From IMG/VR virus record IMGVR_UViG_3300047557_003128, positions 1 to 21,253 of that record: a stretch of 21,253 nucleotides of DNA. One strand, written 5' to 3'. Of the stretch, positions 13,867 through 20,488 are shown one piece after another. Each line of letters starts with the position of its first letter. Within the stretch, counting starts at the first letter, position 1. The notes below the pieces were generated by a model. That model made no database searches, was not told the origin of the DNA, and was given only the letters and a program-made list of their open reading frames with translations. The stretch comes from a virus. A program made the translations under genes and the position numbers.

Positions 13867-15463
13867 TTCAAGTGGCAATATTGGCATTGGCACTGCTACG
13901 CCTAGTAATAGATTATCAATCTTGTCCGCAACCGCAGACATCGGACTACTTGGCACCAGCAATGTCTATTGCAACTACTTAATCAATTCTGCGTCGATTG
14001 GATATGTTGGCGATGCGAACTGGATGTTTGGGAATTCCAGTTCAGATTTTGGGTTACGTGCCACAAATAATCTTGTCTTTGGTATTGGCGCAAGCGAACG
14101 CGCCCGCATCGACTCCAGTGGCCGCTTAGGTCTGGGGACTTCTGCACCAGACGAAAGGTTAGTTGTTGCAGGTGCAATCCGCGCAACTAGTAATGCCACA
14201 GACTGGTCTGCGTCAAATGGTGCGTTGATTGACTACAACGCGGGAGAAATGAGAATTGTTGCTGCAAGAAATGGCGCAAACAGCAGCAATATGTCTTTTA
14301 CCACGTTTAACGCGGGCACGGCTGGCACGCGTATGTACATCACTTCGGCAGGATCGGTAGGGATTGGCACTACTGGACCCAGCCAGAAGTTGTCCGTCGA
14401 AGACGCTGCCGACACTTATGCGCTTGTCAAGAGGACGGTAAGCGGTTCCGAATCAACACTCCTTATCGGCGCGGAAAGTGGAAAAACAGTTATTTACTCT
14501 AGGGACAATGCTACTGGCGGTAGACCGCTTGAGTTCACTATTGGCACAGCTCCTGCGGCCCGCATCGACAGCTCCGGCAGGTTGTTAGTTGGCACGTCTT
14601 CGAGCGCTGGCGACGGACTGCTTCAGGTGCGAAATGATAGCGGTGGTGTTTGCTATGACGCTTTTAGGGCGGTTGGGACTGCCACTGGTGCGCCCGTTCT
14701 CCGGCTTAATAAATCTCGTGGAACTGCCGCTTCTCCTACAGAAGTAAGTAGCGGCGATGTTCTTGGATACATCGCATTTGCTGGTTATGACGGAGCAGCG
14801 TTTGCTGATGCTGCTTACATCACTGCAATAGCAGATGGAACGTGGACTGATGCTGGAGATACGACTGACAATCCTGGCGCGTTAGTGTTCTCCACTACTG
14901 CGGATGGGGCGAGTTCTCCGACGGAGCGGATGAAGATTACGCGAACTGGAGAGATATATGTTTTCTGCGCTAGCGGTGCGTGGAACCACTCAGCAAACAA
15001 TGGAAGTGGCGCTGGCACAGAATCTGCACTTTACCAAGGAAGATACGGTGCTACTGATAACACTGGGACTACGGGAACTAGATCTTATGTTGTCTGGACA
15101 AATGGTAACGTCCAGAACACTAACAACAGCTATACCGCAATCTCCGACATCAAGCTGAAGGAGAACGTTGTTGATGCCAATTCCCAATGGGCTGACATTA
15201 AGTCTTTGCAGGTTCGCAACTATAACCTCAAGGAAGGCCAAACTCATCGGCAGATTGGTTTGATTGCCCAAGAGGTTGAGCTTATCAGTCCCGGTCTTGT
15301 TTACGAATCCCCTGACCGCGACGACGACGGCAATGACCTTGGCACCGTCACCAAGAGCGTCAACTACTCGGTGCTCTACATGAAGGCAGTCAAGGCGCTT
15401 CAGGAAGCAATGGAGCGCATCGAAACCCTTGAAGCCAAAGTTGCTGCTCTTGAGAGCGCGTAG
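13856..15463 (+). CDS. Orphan S74 fibre tip without N-terminal anchor, 535 aa
   Basis: The frame opens after TAA 13823-13825, and the only early start is TTG 13856; the first in-frame ATG comes at about residue 57. The chain begins inside a fibre repeat (FVDSSGNIGIGTATPS) and then has the same block order as the intact fibre: DSSGRLGLGTS, ITSAGSVGIGTTGP, RIDSSGRLLVGTSS, FSTTADGASSPTERMKIT, and an S74 domain of 106 residues with S430-D-I-K-L-K435 and the helical end. Both catalytic residues are kept and no stop interrupts it, so selection has probably maintained it. There is no anchor domain, no evident ribosome-binding site and no promoter. It could be a displaced, silent tip cassette, a free-standing tip subunit, or a decaying duplicate. 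Confidence 0.7.
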   Translation: MFVDSSGNIGIGTATPSNRLSILSATADIGLLGTSNVYCNYLINSASIGYVGDANWMFGNSSSDFGLRATNNLVFGIGASERARIDSSGRLGLGTSAPDERLVVAGAIRATSNATDWSASNGALIDYNAGEMRIVAARNGANSSNMSFTTFNAGTAGTRMYITSAGSVGIGTTGPSQKLSVEDAADTYALVKRTVSGSESTLLIGAESGKTVIYSRDNATGGRPLEFTIGTAPAARIDSSGRLLVGTSSSAGDGLLQVRNDSGGVCYDAFRAVGTATGAPVLRLNKSRGTAASPTEVSSGDVLGYIAFAGYDGAAFADAAYITAIADGTWTDAGDTTDNPGALVFSTTADGASSPTERMKITRTGEIYVFCASGAWNHSANNGSGAGTESALYQGRYGATDNTGTTGTRSYVVWTNGNVQNTNNSYTAISDIKLKENVVDANSQWADIKSLQVRNYNLKEGQTHRQIGLIAQEVELISPGLVYESPDRDDDGNDLGTVTKSVNYSVLYMKAVKALQEAMERIETLEAKVAALESA

Positions 15464-15494
15464 TCCCCTTCAATACTGGTTTTGCGCAGCATGA

Positions 15495-15535
15495 GTCTGG
15501 CAGCCGCATTTTTTTGTCAGCCAGACACGTTTTTG
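15495..15535 (+). terminator. Hairpin with T tract after the orphan fibre tip
   Basis: GTCTGGC (15495-15501) pairs with GCCAGAC (15520-15526), an 18-nt loop between, and is followed by ACGTTTTT. The loop is large and itself T-rich, so this is a weaker terminator than the one 70 bp further on. The intergenic stretch 15464-15636 holds nothing else I can call. Confidence 0.4.
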
Positions 15536-15569
15536 AGCAAAGCCGGTAGTCCACGTCGCTACCAGCTCT

Positions 15570-15600
15570 AGGCGGTTTCCCGAAGGAACCGCCTTTCTTT
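15570..15600 (+). terminator. Rho-independent terminator closing the fibre region
   Basis: AGGCGGTT (15570-15577) pairs perfectly with AACCGCCT (15587-15594) around a 9-nt loop and is followed by TTCTTT. The stem is GC-rich and sits about 110 bp after the orphan tip and 37 bp before the next ATG. It should end transcription of the fibre region and isolate the following small genes. Confidence 0.75.
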
Positions 15601-15636
15601 CCATTGCTAAACTAACAAAGACCATTCTTTTTAACC

Positions 15637-15948
15637 ATGGCGATCACTTATTCCTGGGGCGTTTCCCAACTTGAAAGGCAGCTTTCGAGCGGTATTGTCT
15701 ACACCGTCCACTATACGATTTCTGCCGATGATGGCACGTATGCTAGTTCGGCATACGGCAGTCTTGGCCTTGAACCCCCTGATGAGGACGACGAGATTCC
15801 TTATGCTCAGCTCACCCCTGAAATCGTCACCGGCTGGGTGAAAGATAAGTTTGGCGATGAGAAAGTGGCAGAAATTGAAGCCGCCCTTGCAGAACAAATT
15901 TCTCAACAACGCACTCCCACTACTGGTACTGGCCTGCCTTGGAGCTGA
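15637..15948 (+). CDS. Conserved-looking cyanophage protein, 103 aa (DUF7936-like from memory)
   Basis: The product is an acidic 103-residue protein. The first half is beta-like (TYSWGVSQLERQ...VYTVHYTISADDGTYASSAYGSLGLEPP) and the second helical (QLTPEIVTGWVKDKFGDEKVAEIEAALAEQI), ending TGLPWS. This architecture, with an HYTISADDGTY-like strand, a YGS turn, an LT..IV.GWV helix and a final PWS, recalls small hypothetical proteins found in many cyanophages and labelled DUF7936; I could not check this. Its function is unknown. It stands alone between two terminators with the 45-aa basic gene, separated from that by only 3 bp. The start at 15637 is the first ATG; no clear Shine-Dalgarno sequence precedes it. 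Confidence 0.6.
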   Translation: MAITYSWGVSQLERQLSSGIVYTVHYTISADDGTYASSAYGSLGLEPPDEDDEIPYAQLTPEIVTGWVKDKFGDEKVAEIEAALAEQISQQRTPTTGTGLPWS

Positions 15949-15951
15949 TAA

Positions 15952-16089
15952 ATGGCAGCGAAATCGAAAGTTGGCATTAGCGGCCAGAAGCTTCATTCTC
16001 CTAATCGTCGCAAGAAGACTAGGCAAGGTAATGGAGCGAATAGCAAAGCTTCTCATGGGCGCAAGCTTATGCGAGGCCAAGGTAAATAA
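15952..16089 (+). CDS. Very basic 45-aa protein
   Basis: ATG 15952 lies 3 bp after the previous stop, and the frame ends TAA 16087-16089. The product has 45 residues, 13 of them Lys or Arg plus 2 His, and no acidic residue. SPNRRKKTRQG (residues 16-26) is the most basic part, and the chain ends RKLMRGQGK. It is probably disordered and able to bind nucleic acid or an acidic partner; small basic proteins of this look are common in tailed phages but have no role I can name. It shares a transcript with the acidic 103-aa protein, bounded by terminators on both sides. Confidence 0.6.
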   Translation: MAAKSKVGISGQKLHSPNRRKKTRQGNGANSKASHGRKLMRGQGK

Positions 16090-16093
16090 TTAC

Positions 16094-16118
16094 GGGGCCG
16101 AAAGGCCCTTTTTCTTTT
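16094..16118 (+). terminator. Strong rho-independent terminator
   Basis: GGGCC (16095-16099) and GGCCC (16104-16108) enclose a stable GAAA tetraloop and are followed by TTTTTCTTTT (16109-16118). It begins 5 bp after the 45-aa gene and closes the small two-gene unit. It is the clearest terminator in the window. Confidence 0.9.
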
Positions 16119-16123
16119 AGCAG

Positions 16124-16129
16124 TACAAT
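16124..16129 (+). promoter_or_regulatory. TACAAT -10-like box after a terminator
   Basis: TACAAT starts 6 bp after the T tract of the terminator and ends 20 bp before the ATG at 16150; it is followed by GGAAGAAAG, a purine-rich ribosome-binding sequence. A new transcript is expected here because the terminator has just ended the previous one. No -35 box is visible at 16-18 bp. The same box with a purine-rich downstream stretch recurs at 5782 and 17380. Confidence 0.35.
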
Positions 16130-16149
16130 GGAAGAAAGCATTGTTTCTC

Positions 16150-17373
16150 ATGGGCCAAATCATTGCAGGCGGTGAACAGTTTGAAACTCATATTGAAGCT
16201 GACTATCGTGGACAGATCTTAAAGACAGGCCCTGATAGTGGAGCCGTTGATGCCTTTGGTCGTGCTCGCACCAGTGCTCCCTATACGCTTTTCGATAGCA
16301 CGATGCGTTATGACAAGCGTGCTGACCAATGGTTCGATCGCGTATCCAACGGAGGTGTGGTCACGTATTTAACAAATGAAAGCAGCACTGCTTTGACGAC
16401 TACAACTGCGTCTGGCGATACAGTATTGCGTAGAACCAAGCAATGCTTTCCGTACCAACCAGGAAAGAGCATGATGATCATGCAAAGCTTTGCTGGCACC
16501 ACTCCCGTCTCTGGTTTCATTCAAGAAGTGGGCTTCTTTGATGACCAGAATGGAGTGATGTTTAGGGCAAGTGGTACTACTTTGCAAATGGTCATTAGAA
16601 GCTTTACGTCTGGCGCCATTGTTGAAAATGCAGTCGATCAATCAGCATGGAATATCAATACTCTTGATTCGCTGGACATCTCTAAAGCTCAAATTTTTAC
16701 CGCCGATCTTGAATGGCTTGGCGTGGGACGAGTAAGAGCTGGCTTTGTAGTCAATGGCGAGATTATCTATTGCCATGAATTTAATCATTACAACGCATTG
16801 ACTAGTGCATATATGACAACGGCTATTTTGCCATTGTCCTATCGTATTCACAATGCTTCCACTCAAGCTTCAGAGCGAACTATGAAGCAAATTTGTAGCA
16901 GCATTCTTAGTGAGGGAGGATATGAACCAGATGGCGCTGTGTATTCAGTGGGTCATGATCTTGCCACTGTCGCCAACACTTCTGGAGAGCGTATCACTGC
17001 TGGCATCCGCATGGCAAGTGGTCGCACTGGTAATGTTATTTTGCCTGTGAGGATTTCCACTGCCACTTCCTCTAGCGATGTTGTGCTATGGAGGCTTCGT
17101 CTTAATCCAACGCTAAGTGGAGTTGTGTGGAGCGCTGCGGACAATGAAAGGGGTAATGTGGAAGTTACAACTAGTGGCATTGCGACAGGCGGCACAGTGG
17201 TCGATGCAGGCTTTGTAAGCCAAGGTAGTGCGAATAATTACGACATTGCAGTGGCCATTCGTCTTTCCTTAGGGCAAAATGCGTCTGGCGAAAGCGACAC
17301 CCTCATTTTGACTGTCGACAGTTCTGTTAACGCCAAAGCTCTTGGTATGATCGGCTGGGTAGAAATTGCATAA
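16150..17373 (+). CDS. Phage virion structural protein, probable tail appendage, 407 aa
   Basis: The frame opens at TTG 16141, but ATG 16150 (MGQIIAGGEQFETHIE) is better placed behind GGAAGAAAG. The block DAFGRARTSAPYTLFDSTMRYDKR (about residues 36-59) and FPYQPGKSMMIMQSF (about 101-115) are patterns I recall from a family of virion proteins in cyanophages and other environmental phages. The rest is beta-rich (VGFFDDQNGVMFRASGTTLQMVIRSF), like a lamin- or lectin-type sandwich, followed by an Ala/Thr/Ser-rich C-terminal domain. It has no membrane segment. It is the first gene of a probable unit leading to the BppU-like and fibre genes. Surface appendage or decoration protein is the best guess; biochemical function is unknown. 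Confidence 0.6.
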   Translation: MGQIIAGGEQFETHIEADYRGQILKTGPDSGAVDAFGRARTSAPYTLFDSTMRYDKRADQWFDRVSNGGVVTYLTNESSTALTTTTASGDTVLRRTKQCFPYQPGKSMMIMQSFAGTTPVSGFIQEVGFFDDQNGVMFRASGTTLQMVIRSFTSGAIVENAVDQSAWNINTLDSLDISKAQIFTADLEWLGVGRVRAGFVVNGEIIYCHEFNHYNALTSAYMTTAILPLSYRIHNASTQASERTMKQICSSILSEGGYEPDGAVYSVGHDLATVANTSGERITAGIRMASGRTGNVILPVRISTATSSSDVVLWRLRLNPTLSGVVWSAADNERGNVEVTTSGIATGGTVVDAGFVSQGSANNYDIAVAIRLSLGQNASGESDTLILTVDSSVNAKALGMIGWVEIA

Positions 17374-17379
17374 TTCGCC

Positions 17380-17385
17380 TACAAT
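17380..17385 (+). promoter_or_regulatory. TACAAT -10-like box before the BppU-like gene
   Basis: TACAAT ends 17 bp before ATG 17403 and is followed by AAAAGAAAAAGC, which also offers a purine-rich ribosome-binding stretch. Its form and spacing match the boxes at 5782 and 16124. No -35 box is found at the usual distance, so activity would need a non-standard or phage-modified polymerase, or the match is chance. Confidence 0.3.
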
Positions 17386-17402
17386 AAAAGAAAAAGCTTA
17401 TC

Positions 17403-17741
17403 ATGATTACGCCAGGTAAACACGATATTACAATTTATCAGGGCGCAACTTTTGAGCTTCAGTTGCAATACAAGGATGCTTCTGGTGTGCCGGTCAACAT
17501 GAGCGGCTACACCGTGGCGTCCAAGCTATATGATCGCCTAGGAAGTTCTAAGCTTGCTGATTTTGCCGTATCATACGTAAATCAAGCTAGCGGTATTTTC
17601 AAGCTACGTCTAGAAGCTTCTGGAACAAGCGGGATTACAGAGCAGGGGCAGTATGACGTGCTGATTACGGAACCTGACAATAGTAAGTATTATCTTGTAG
17701 AGGGCAATGCCTTTATTAATCTTGGCTTGAGCTTCAAATGA
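17403..17741 (+). CDS. BppU-N-like beta-sandwich protein, 112 aa
   Basis: The product is 112 residues. IYQGATFELQLQYKDASGVPVNMSGYTVASKLYD (residues 11-44) fits the pattern 'QG.TF...L...D.sG.P.dlsGYt...k.' of the N-terminal domain of phage baseplate upper proteins (BppU) and related appendage proteins. The end (GQYDVLITEPDNSKYYLVEGNAFI) closes the sandwich. In that family the domain attaches receptor-binding proteins to the baseplate and is usually fused to a longer protein; here it stands alone, coupled by ATGA to the collagen-like adaptor that follows, as if the fusion were split into two genes. Its role in anchoring the next fibres is inferred. Confidence 0.6.
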   Translation: MITPGKHDITIYQGATFELQLQYKDASGVPVNMSGYTVASKLYDRLGSSKLADFAVSYVNQASGIFKLRLEASGTSGITEQGQYDVLITEPDNSKYYLVEGNAFINLGLSFK

Positions 17742-18040
17742 CAGTTATTGTGCAACAGTCTCCTTCCATTGTCTCAATTACCGAGGCGGAGGATTCCATT
17801 GTTGTCATTAATGAAGAAAGTAATGCAATAGAAATACAGGCTCTTCCGCCATCGCCAAGGCTTGAGTTTTTTGGCAGCGGCCCTCAAGGAGCTATTGGTC
17901 CTCAAGGGGAAAAAGGAATTAATTTAGACGAAACCGCTAAAATTGATGGAAGCGTAGTTTATTACGATGCTGCTGCGGCAAAGTTTAAGGCAGACGCAAC
18001 AATTACTACCAATCTTCTTACTGACGGAGGCAATTTCTAA
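17738..18040 (+). CDS. Short collagen-like fibre adaptor, 100 aa
   Basis: The first 45 residues form strands rich in Ile and Val. Residues 48-60 (GPQGAIGPQGEKG) are four collagen-type Gly-X-Y triplets, a common trimerising or hinge element in phage fibres. The rest (VVYYDAAAAKFKADATITTNLLTDGGNF) ends in the D-G-G-N-F motif shared with two other fibre proteins here. It overlaps the BppU-like gene by ATGA and the next fibre gene by TAATG, so the three are translationally coupled. A linker or adaptor role between the anchor and the 359-aa fibre is inferred from these features. Confidence 0.6.
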   Translation: MTVIVQQSPSIVSITEAEDSIVVINEESNAIEIQALPPSPRLEFFGSGPQGAIGPQGEKGINLDETAKIDGSVVYYDAAAAKFKADATITTNLLTDGGNF

Positions 18041-19119
18041 TGGCCAATACCATTCGCATTAAGCGCAGGGCTTCTGGAGGTAGTACTGGCGCGCCCGCGA
18101 GCTTGGCCAATGCTGAACTTGCCTATAACGAAAGTGATGCTGGCAATGGCGTTCTTTATTATGGCTATGGTACTGGCGGCGCTGGCGGAAGTGCCACGCA
18201 AGTTGTTGCCATTGGCGGCGATGGTGCATTCGTAAATCTTACCGGCTCTCAAACGATTAGCGGCAATAAAACTTTTACTGGCACGCTAACAATGAGCGGT
18301 GCCACGATTGACGGCTTTAGCACCACTGGCAATGTAACAATTGGTGGAAATTTTACCGTCAACGGCACTACGACTACTGTCAACAGCACAACAATTAGTG
18401 TTGACGATAAAAACATTGAACTAGGCAGCGTTGCAAGCCCCACTGACACCACTGCGGACGGAGGCGGCATTCTTCTTAAAGGAGATACTGATAAGACCAT
18501 TTATTGGGTGAATGCCACTGACGCATGGACGAGTAGTGAACACATTGCCGTAGCAAGCGGTAAGTCTTATTTCATTAACAACAGCAATGTCCTCAGTAGT
18601 AGTGCATTAGGAAGTGGCATCATTACGTCCAGTCTGACCAGCGTTGGCACTCTCACTTCTGGCACATGGTCTGCGTCGACCATTGCCGTTGACAAAGGAG
18701 GCACAGGACAGTCAAGTTATACAAATGGTCAATTATTAATTGGCAATACCACTGGTAATACACTTACGAAGGCCACGCTAACTGCTGGCAGTGGCATTTC
18801 AATTACAAATGGCAATGGCAGTATTACCATTGAATCTACTGGCGTAAGTTTCGCTGCTGGCGATGGTTTAGATCTGGCAGGAGGCACGCTATCAGTTGAC
18901 TTGAAGGCCAATGGTGGCTTGGTCATTGAAAGCACAGAACTTGCGCTTGATCTTGGTGCATCTAGTATCACGGGCACCTTGGCCGTTGCCGATGGTGGCA
19001 CGGGAGCAACAACCTTAACTGGCATCTTGAAGGGTAATGGCACGTCTGCATTTACTGCTGCTGTTGCAGGGACCGACTATCTTGATACAAACAGCACAGT
19101 GGACGGAGGAACCTTCTAA
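18040..19119 (+). CDS. Tail fibre shaft/adaptor, 359 aa
   Basis: The N-terminal domain (residues 1-60: MANTIRIKRR...SLANAELAYNESD...LYYGYG...VVAIGG) is the GELAYN-type domain that begins many phage fibres. Residues 103-130 (GNFTVNGTTTTVN...DDKNIELGS) are a motif familiar from cyanomyovirus fibre proteins. Low-complexity Gly/Ser/Thr strands follow (LTSVGTLTSGTW, GGTGQSSYTNGQLLIG, ADGGTGATTL), then the terminal sequence TVDGGTF. It should form a trimeric beta-structured shaft. Its start overlaps the stop of the adaptor gene, and its stop abuts the next ATG, giving one coupled fibre set. The exchange of this fibre type between tail types is known; receptor identity is not visible. Confidence 0.75.
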   Translation: MANTIRIKRRASGGSTGAPASLANAELAYNESDAGNGVLYYGYGTGGAGGSATQVVAIGGDGAFVNLTGSQTISGNKTFTGTLTMSGATIDGFSTTGNVTIGGNFTVNGTTTTVNSTTISVDDKNIELGSVASPTDTTADGGGILLKGDTDKTIYWVNATDAWTSSEHIAVASGKSYFINNSNVLSSSALGSGIITSSLTSVGTLTSGTWSASTIAVDKGGTGQSSYTNGQLLIGNTTGNTLTKATLTAGSGISITNGNGSITIESTGVSFAAGDGLDLAGGTLSVDLKANGGLVIESTELALDLGASSITGTLAVADGGTGATTLTGILKGNGTSAFTAAVAGTDYLDTNSTVDGGTF

Positions 19120-19950
19120 ATGCCTCGTCAAAATAAAATCATTCTTCGTAATGGCACGACAGTGCCTAATGGAGCAGATTTTGACATTGGTGAACCTGCA
19201 TGGAATAAAGACGCAGGAACGCTTTATGTGAAAAATTCTGCCGGAACAATGGTTTCCATCGGCGCACCTTTTACTGGCGGCACTTTAACTAGCGGACTAG
19301 TAGCTGCATCTGGTACTACGTCTTTAGCTCCATTGTCATTTCAGGCAGGCACTAATTTAACCTCTGCCACTGCAGGGGCAATGGAATATGACGGGAAAGT
19401 GCTGTATTCCACTCCGTCTGGACGCGGGGTATCTCCATCAATGATGTTCTATCGATTGAATGGCGGCTTAGCGGGCAGTAACGTTAATACAGCTCAATCA
19501 TTATTCGGCGCTGGCATTACGCTTGCAGCTAGCACAGTTTATGCTTTTGAAAGTTTTTATATTTTACAGAAAACATCCGGGACCACTTCTCATACTATCG
19601 CATCGTTGTTTGGCGGAACTGCAACACTTAACAATATCAATTACAGCATATTTTGGTCCCGGGATAATGCTGCAGCGGCTAGTTCTTCGATGGTTACTTT
19701 TTCTGCCTTTTTAGGTTATGCAACCTCTGCGTCAAACCTTGTAATTACAAGTGCAATTACATCAGCAAATCAAACATTTTGTGCGCTGATAAAAGGAACT
19801 GTTAGTATTGATGCAAGCGGAACTTTTATTCCTCAATATAGATTAAGTGCAGCTCCTGGCGGTGCATACACTACTATTGCTGGCTCTTACTTTGCCATTT
19901 GGCCAATTGGCGCTGCAGGATCGAGCACTTCTGTCGGACCATGGGCCTAA
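19120..19950 (+). CDS. Fibre tip / probable receptor-binding protein, 276 aa
   Basis: Residues 1-48 (MPRQNKIILRNGTTV...DIGEPAWNKDAGTLYVKNSAGTMVSIG) are a second copy of the fibre N-terminal domain. From about residue 68 the chain changes to SLAPLSFQAGTNLTSATAGAMEYDGKVLY, a segment I recognise from the distal domains of many phage fibres. It is followed by an aromatic beta-rich region (FFGAGITLAAS-like strands, YAFESFYILQKTSG, INYSIFWSRDN) ending SSTSVGPWA. Lack of a DGGTF end and its place last in the coupled set fit a terminal tip that contacts the host. It immediately follows the 359-aa fibre with no spacer. No signal or membrane segment is present. Confidence 0.7.
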   Translation: MPRQNKIILRNGTTVPNGADFDIGEPAWNKDAGTLYVKNSAGTMVSIGAPFTGGTLTSGLVAASGTTSLAPLSFQAGTNLTSATAGAMEYDGKVLYSTPSGRGVSPSMMFYRLNGGLAGSNVNTAQSLFGAGITLAASTVYAFESFYILQKTSGTTSHTIASLFGGTATLNNINYSIFWSRDNAAAASSSMVTFSAFLGYATSASNLVITSAITSANQTFCALIKGTVSIDASGTFIPQYRLSAAPGGAYTTIAGSYFAIWPIGAAGSSTSVGPWA

Positions 19951-19981
19951 CGTCTAACATGCAAGAGCATTTCTGGCTCTC

Positions 19982-20194
19982 ATGGCTTTTTCTTTTATTG
20001 CAGAAGGCGATTGGTACAAGCAACAAACCGAGCATCTTTCAGACATTTTGGCTGAGCTGCTAACAGACGACGATCCGGCAATGGCTTGCAAAGCGCTGAG
20101 TGAAACCATCGCTTCGTGGGAGGACTACCACGAGAAGGAACTTGCTAAGTTGAAGCGCCTTAGGGCGCTTCTTGGTCTGGGAACTGGTACGTAA
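19982..20194 (+). CDS. Small helical protein of unknown function, 70 aa
   Basis: The product is 70 residues, mostly helical and acidic in the middle (LSDILAELLTDDDPAMACKALSETIASWEDYHEKELAKLKRLRALLG), with a hydrophobic start MAFSFIAEGDW that is too short for a membrane span. I do not recognise a family; small proteins of this look occur beside cyanophage tail genes. It begins 31 bp after the fibre-tip gene and is the last plus-strand gene. Its 3' end overlaps the end of the minus-strand gene by about 35 bp, so the two transcription units converge here. A hairpin AAGCGCC-TTAG-GGCGCTT (20154-20171) lies in its last codons but lacks a T tract. Confidence 0.5.
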   Translation: MAFSFIAEGDWYKQQTEHLSDILAELLTDDDPAMACKALSETIASWEDYHEKELAKLKRLRALLGLGTGT

Positions 20195-20468
20195 TCCTCA
20201 TCTCTCCTCCAAGGGCTTTTACGGCCTCGCTAGCGTCCGCTGGTGGGGCCTTTTCAATGAGAACAGACGGGACAATGGCATTGGGGAGGGGCGTGACTTT
20301 GGCATCAGGAAAAAGCTCGTGGGCTTTTTCGGCAAGAGCGTTTACTTTTGTTTCCCGCTCATCCTCTTCCCATCGTTTAACCAGTGTGATTGCCTGCTGG
20401 TCAATTTTCTTTATTACTGCTTTGGTTTTCCATTCCGACCAATCAGGGCGGCAATGAGCCATGAGCAT
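20160..20468 (-). CDS. Unknown protein, about 102 aa
   Basis: The frame is open from 20564, but a strong hairpin terminator (20489-20514) falls in the first part, so I prefer the start at ATG 20468 (MLMAHCRPDWSEW) or ATG 20462. The product is soluble. A charged helical first half (AVIKKIDQQAITLVKRWEEDERETKVNALAEKAHELFP) is followed by a short beta-like part (KVTPLPNAIVPSVLI) and an end, EAVKALGGEMRITYQFPDQEAP. The composition is that of a real protein, while the plus-strand frames opposite it are arginine- and proline-rich shadows. No family is recognised. It lies downstream of the peptidoglycan-enzyme gene on the same strand and could be read through from it. Confidence 0.55.
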   Translation of the reverse strand: MLMAHCRPDWSEWKTKAVIKKIDQQAITLVKRWEEDERETKVNALAEKAHELFPDAKVTPLPNAIVPSVLIEKAPPADASEAVKALGGEMRITYQFPDQEAP

Positions 20469-20488
20469 TTTGAACCATGGCTTCAATG

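Noticed and set aside
16141-16149. TTG start for the 407-aa virion protein
   Set aside because: The purine-rich ribosome-binding stretch at 16130-16138 is too close to TTG 16141; ATG 16150 is better spaced.
19964-19996. Hairpin AGAGC...GCTCT followed by CTTTTTCTTTT as a terminator after the 276-aa tip gene
   Set aside because: The stem is only 5 bp, and the T run starts 5 bp later, inside the next gene; too weak to call.
20154-20171. AAGCGCC-TTAG-GGCGCTT hairpin as a plus-strand terminator
   Set aside because: The stem is good, but no T tract follows and it lies within coding sequence on both strands; it could be a bidirectional pause site at most.
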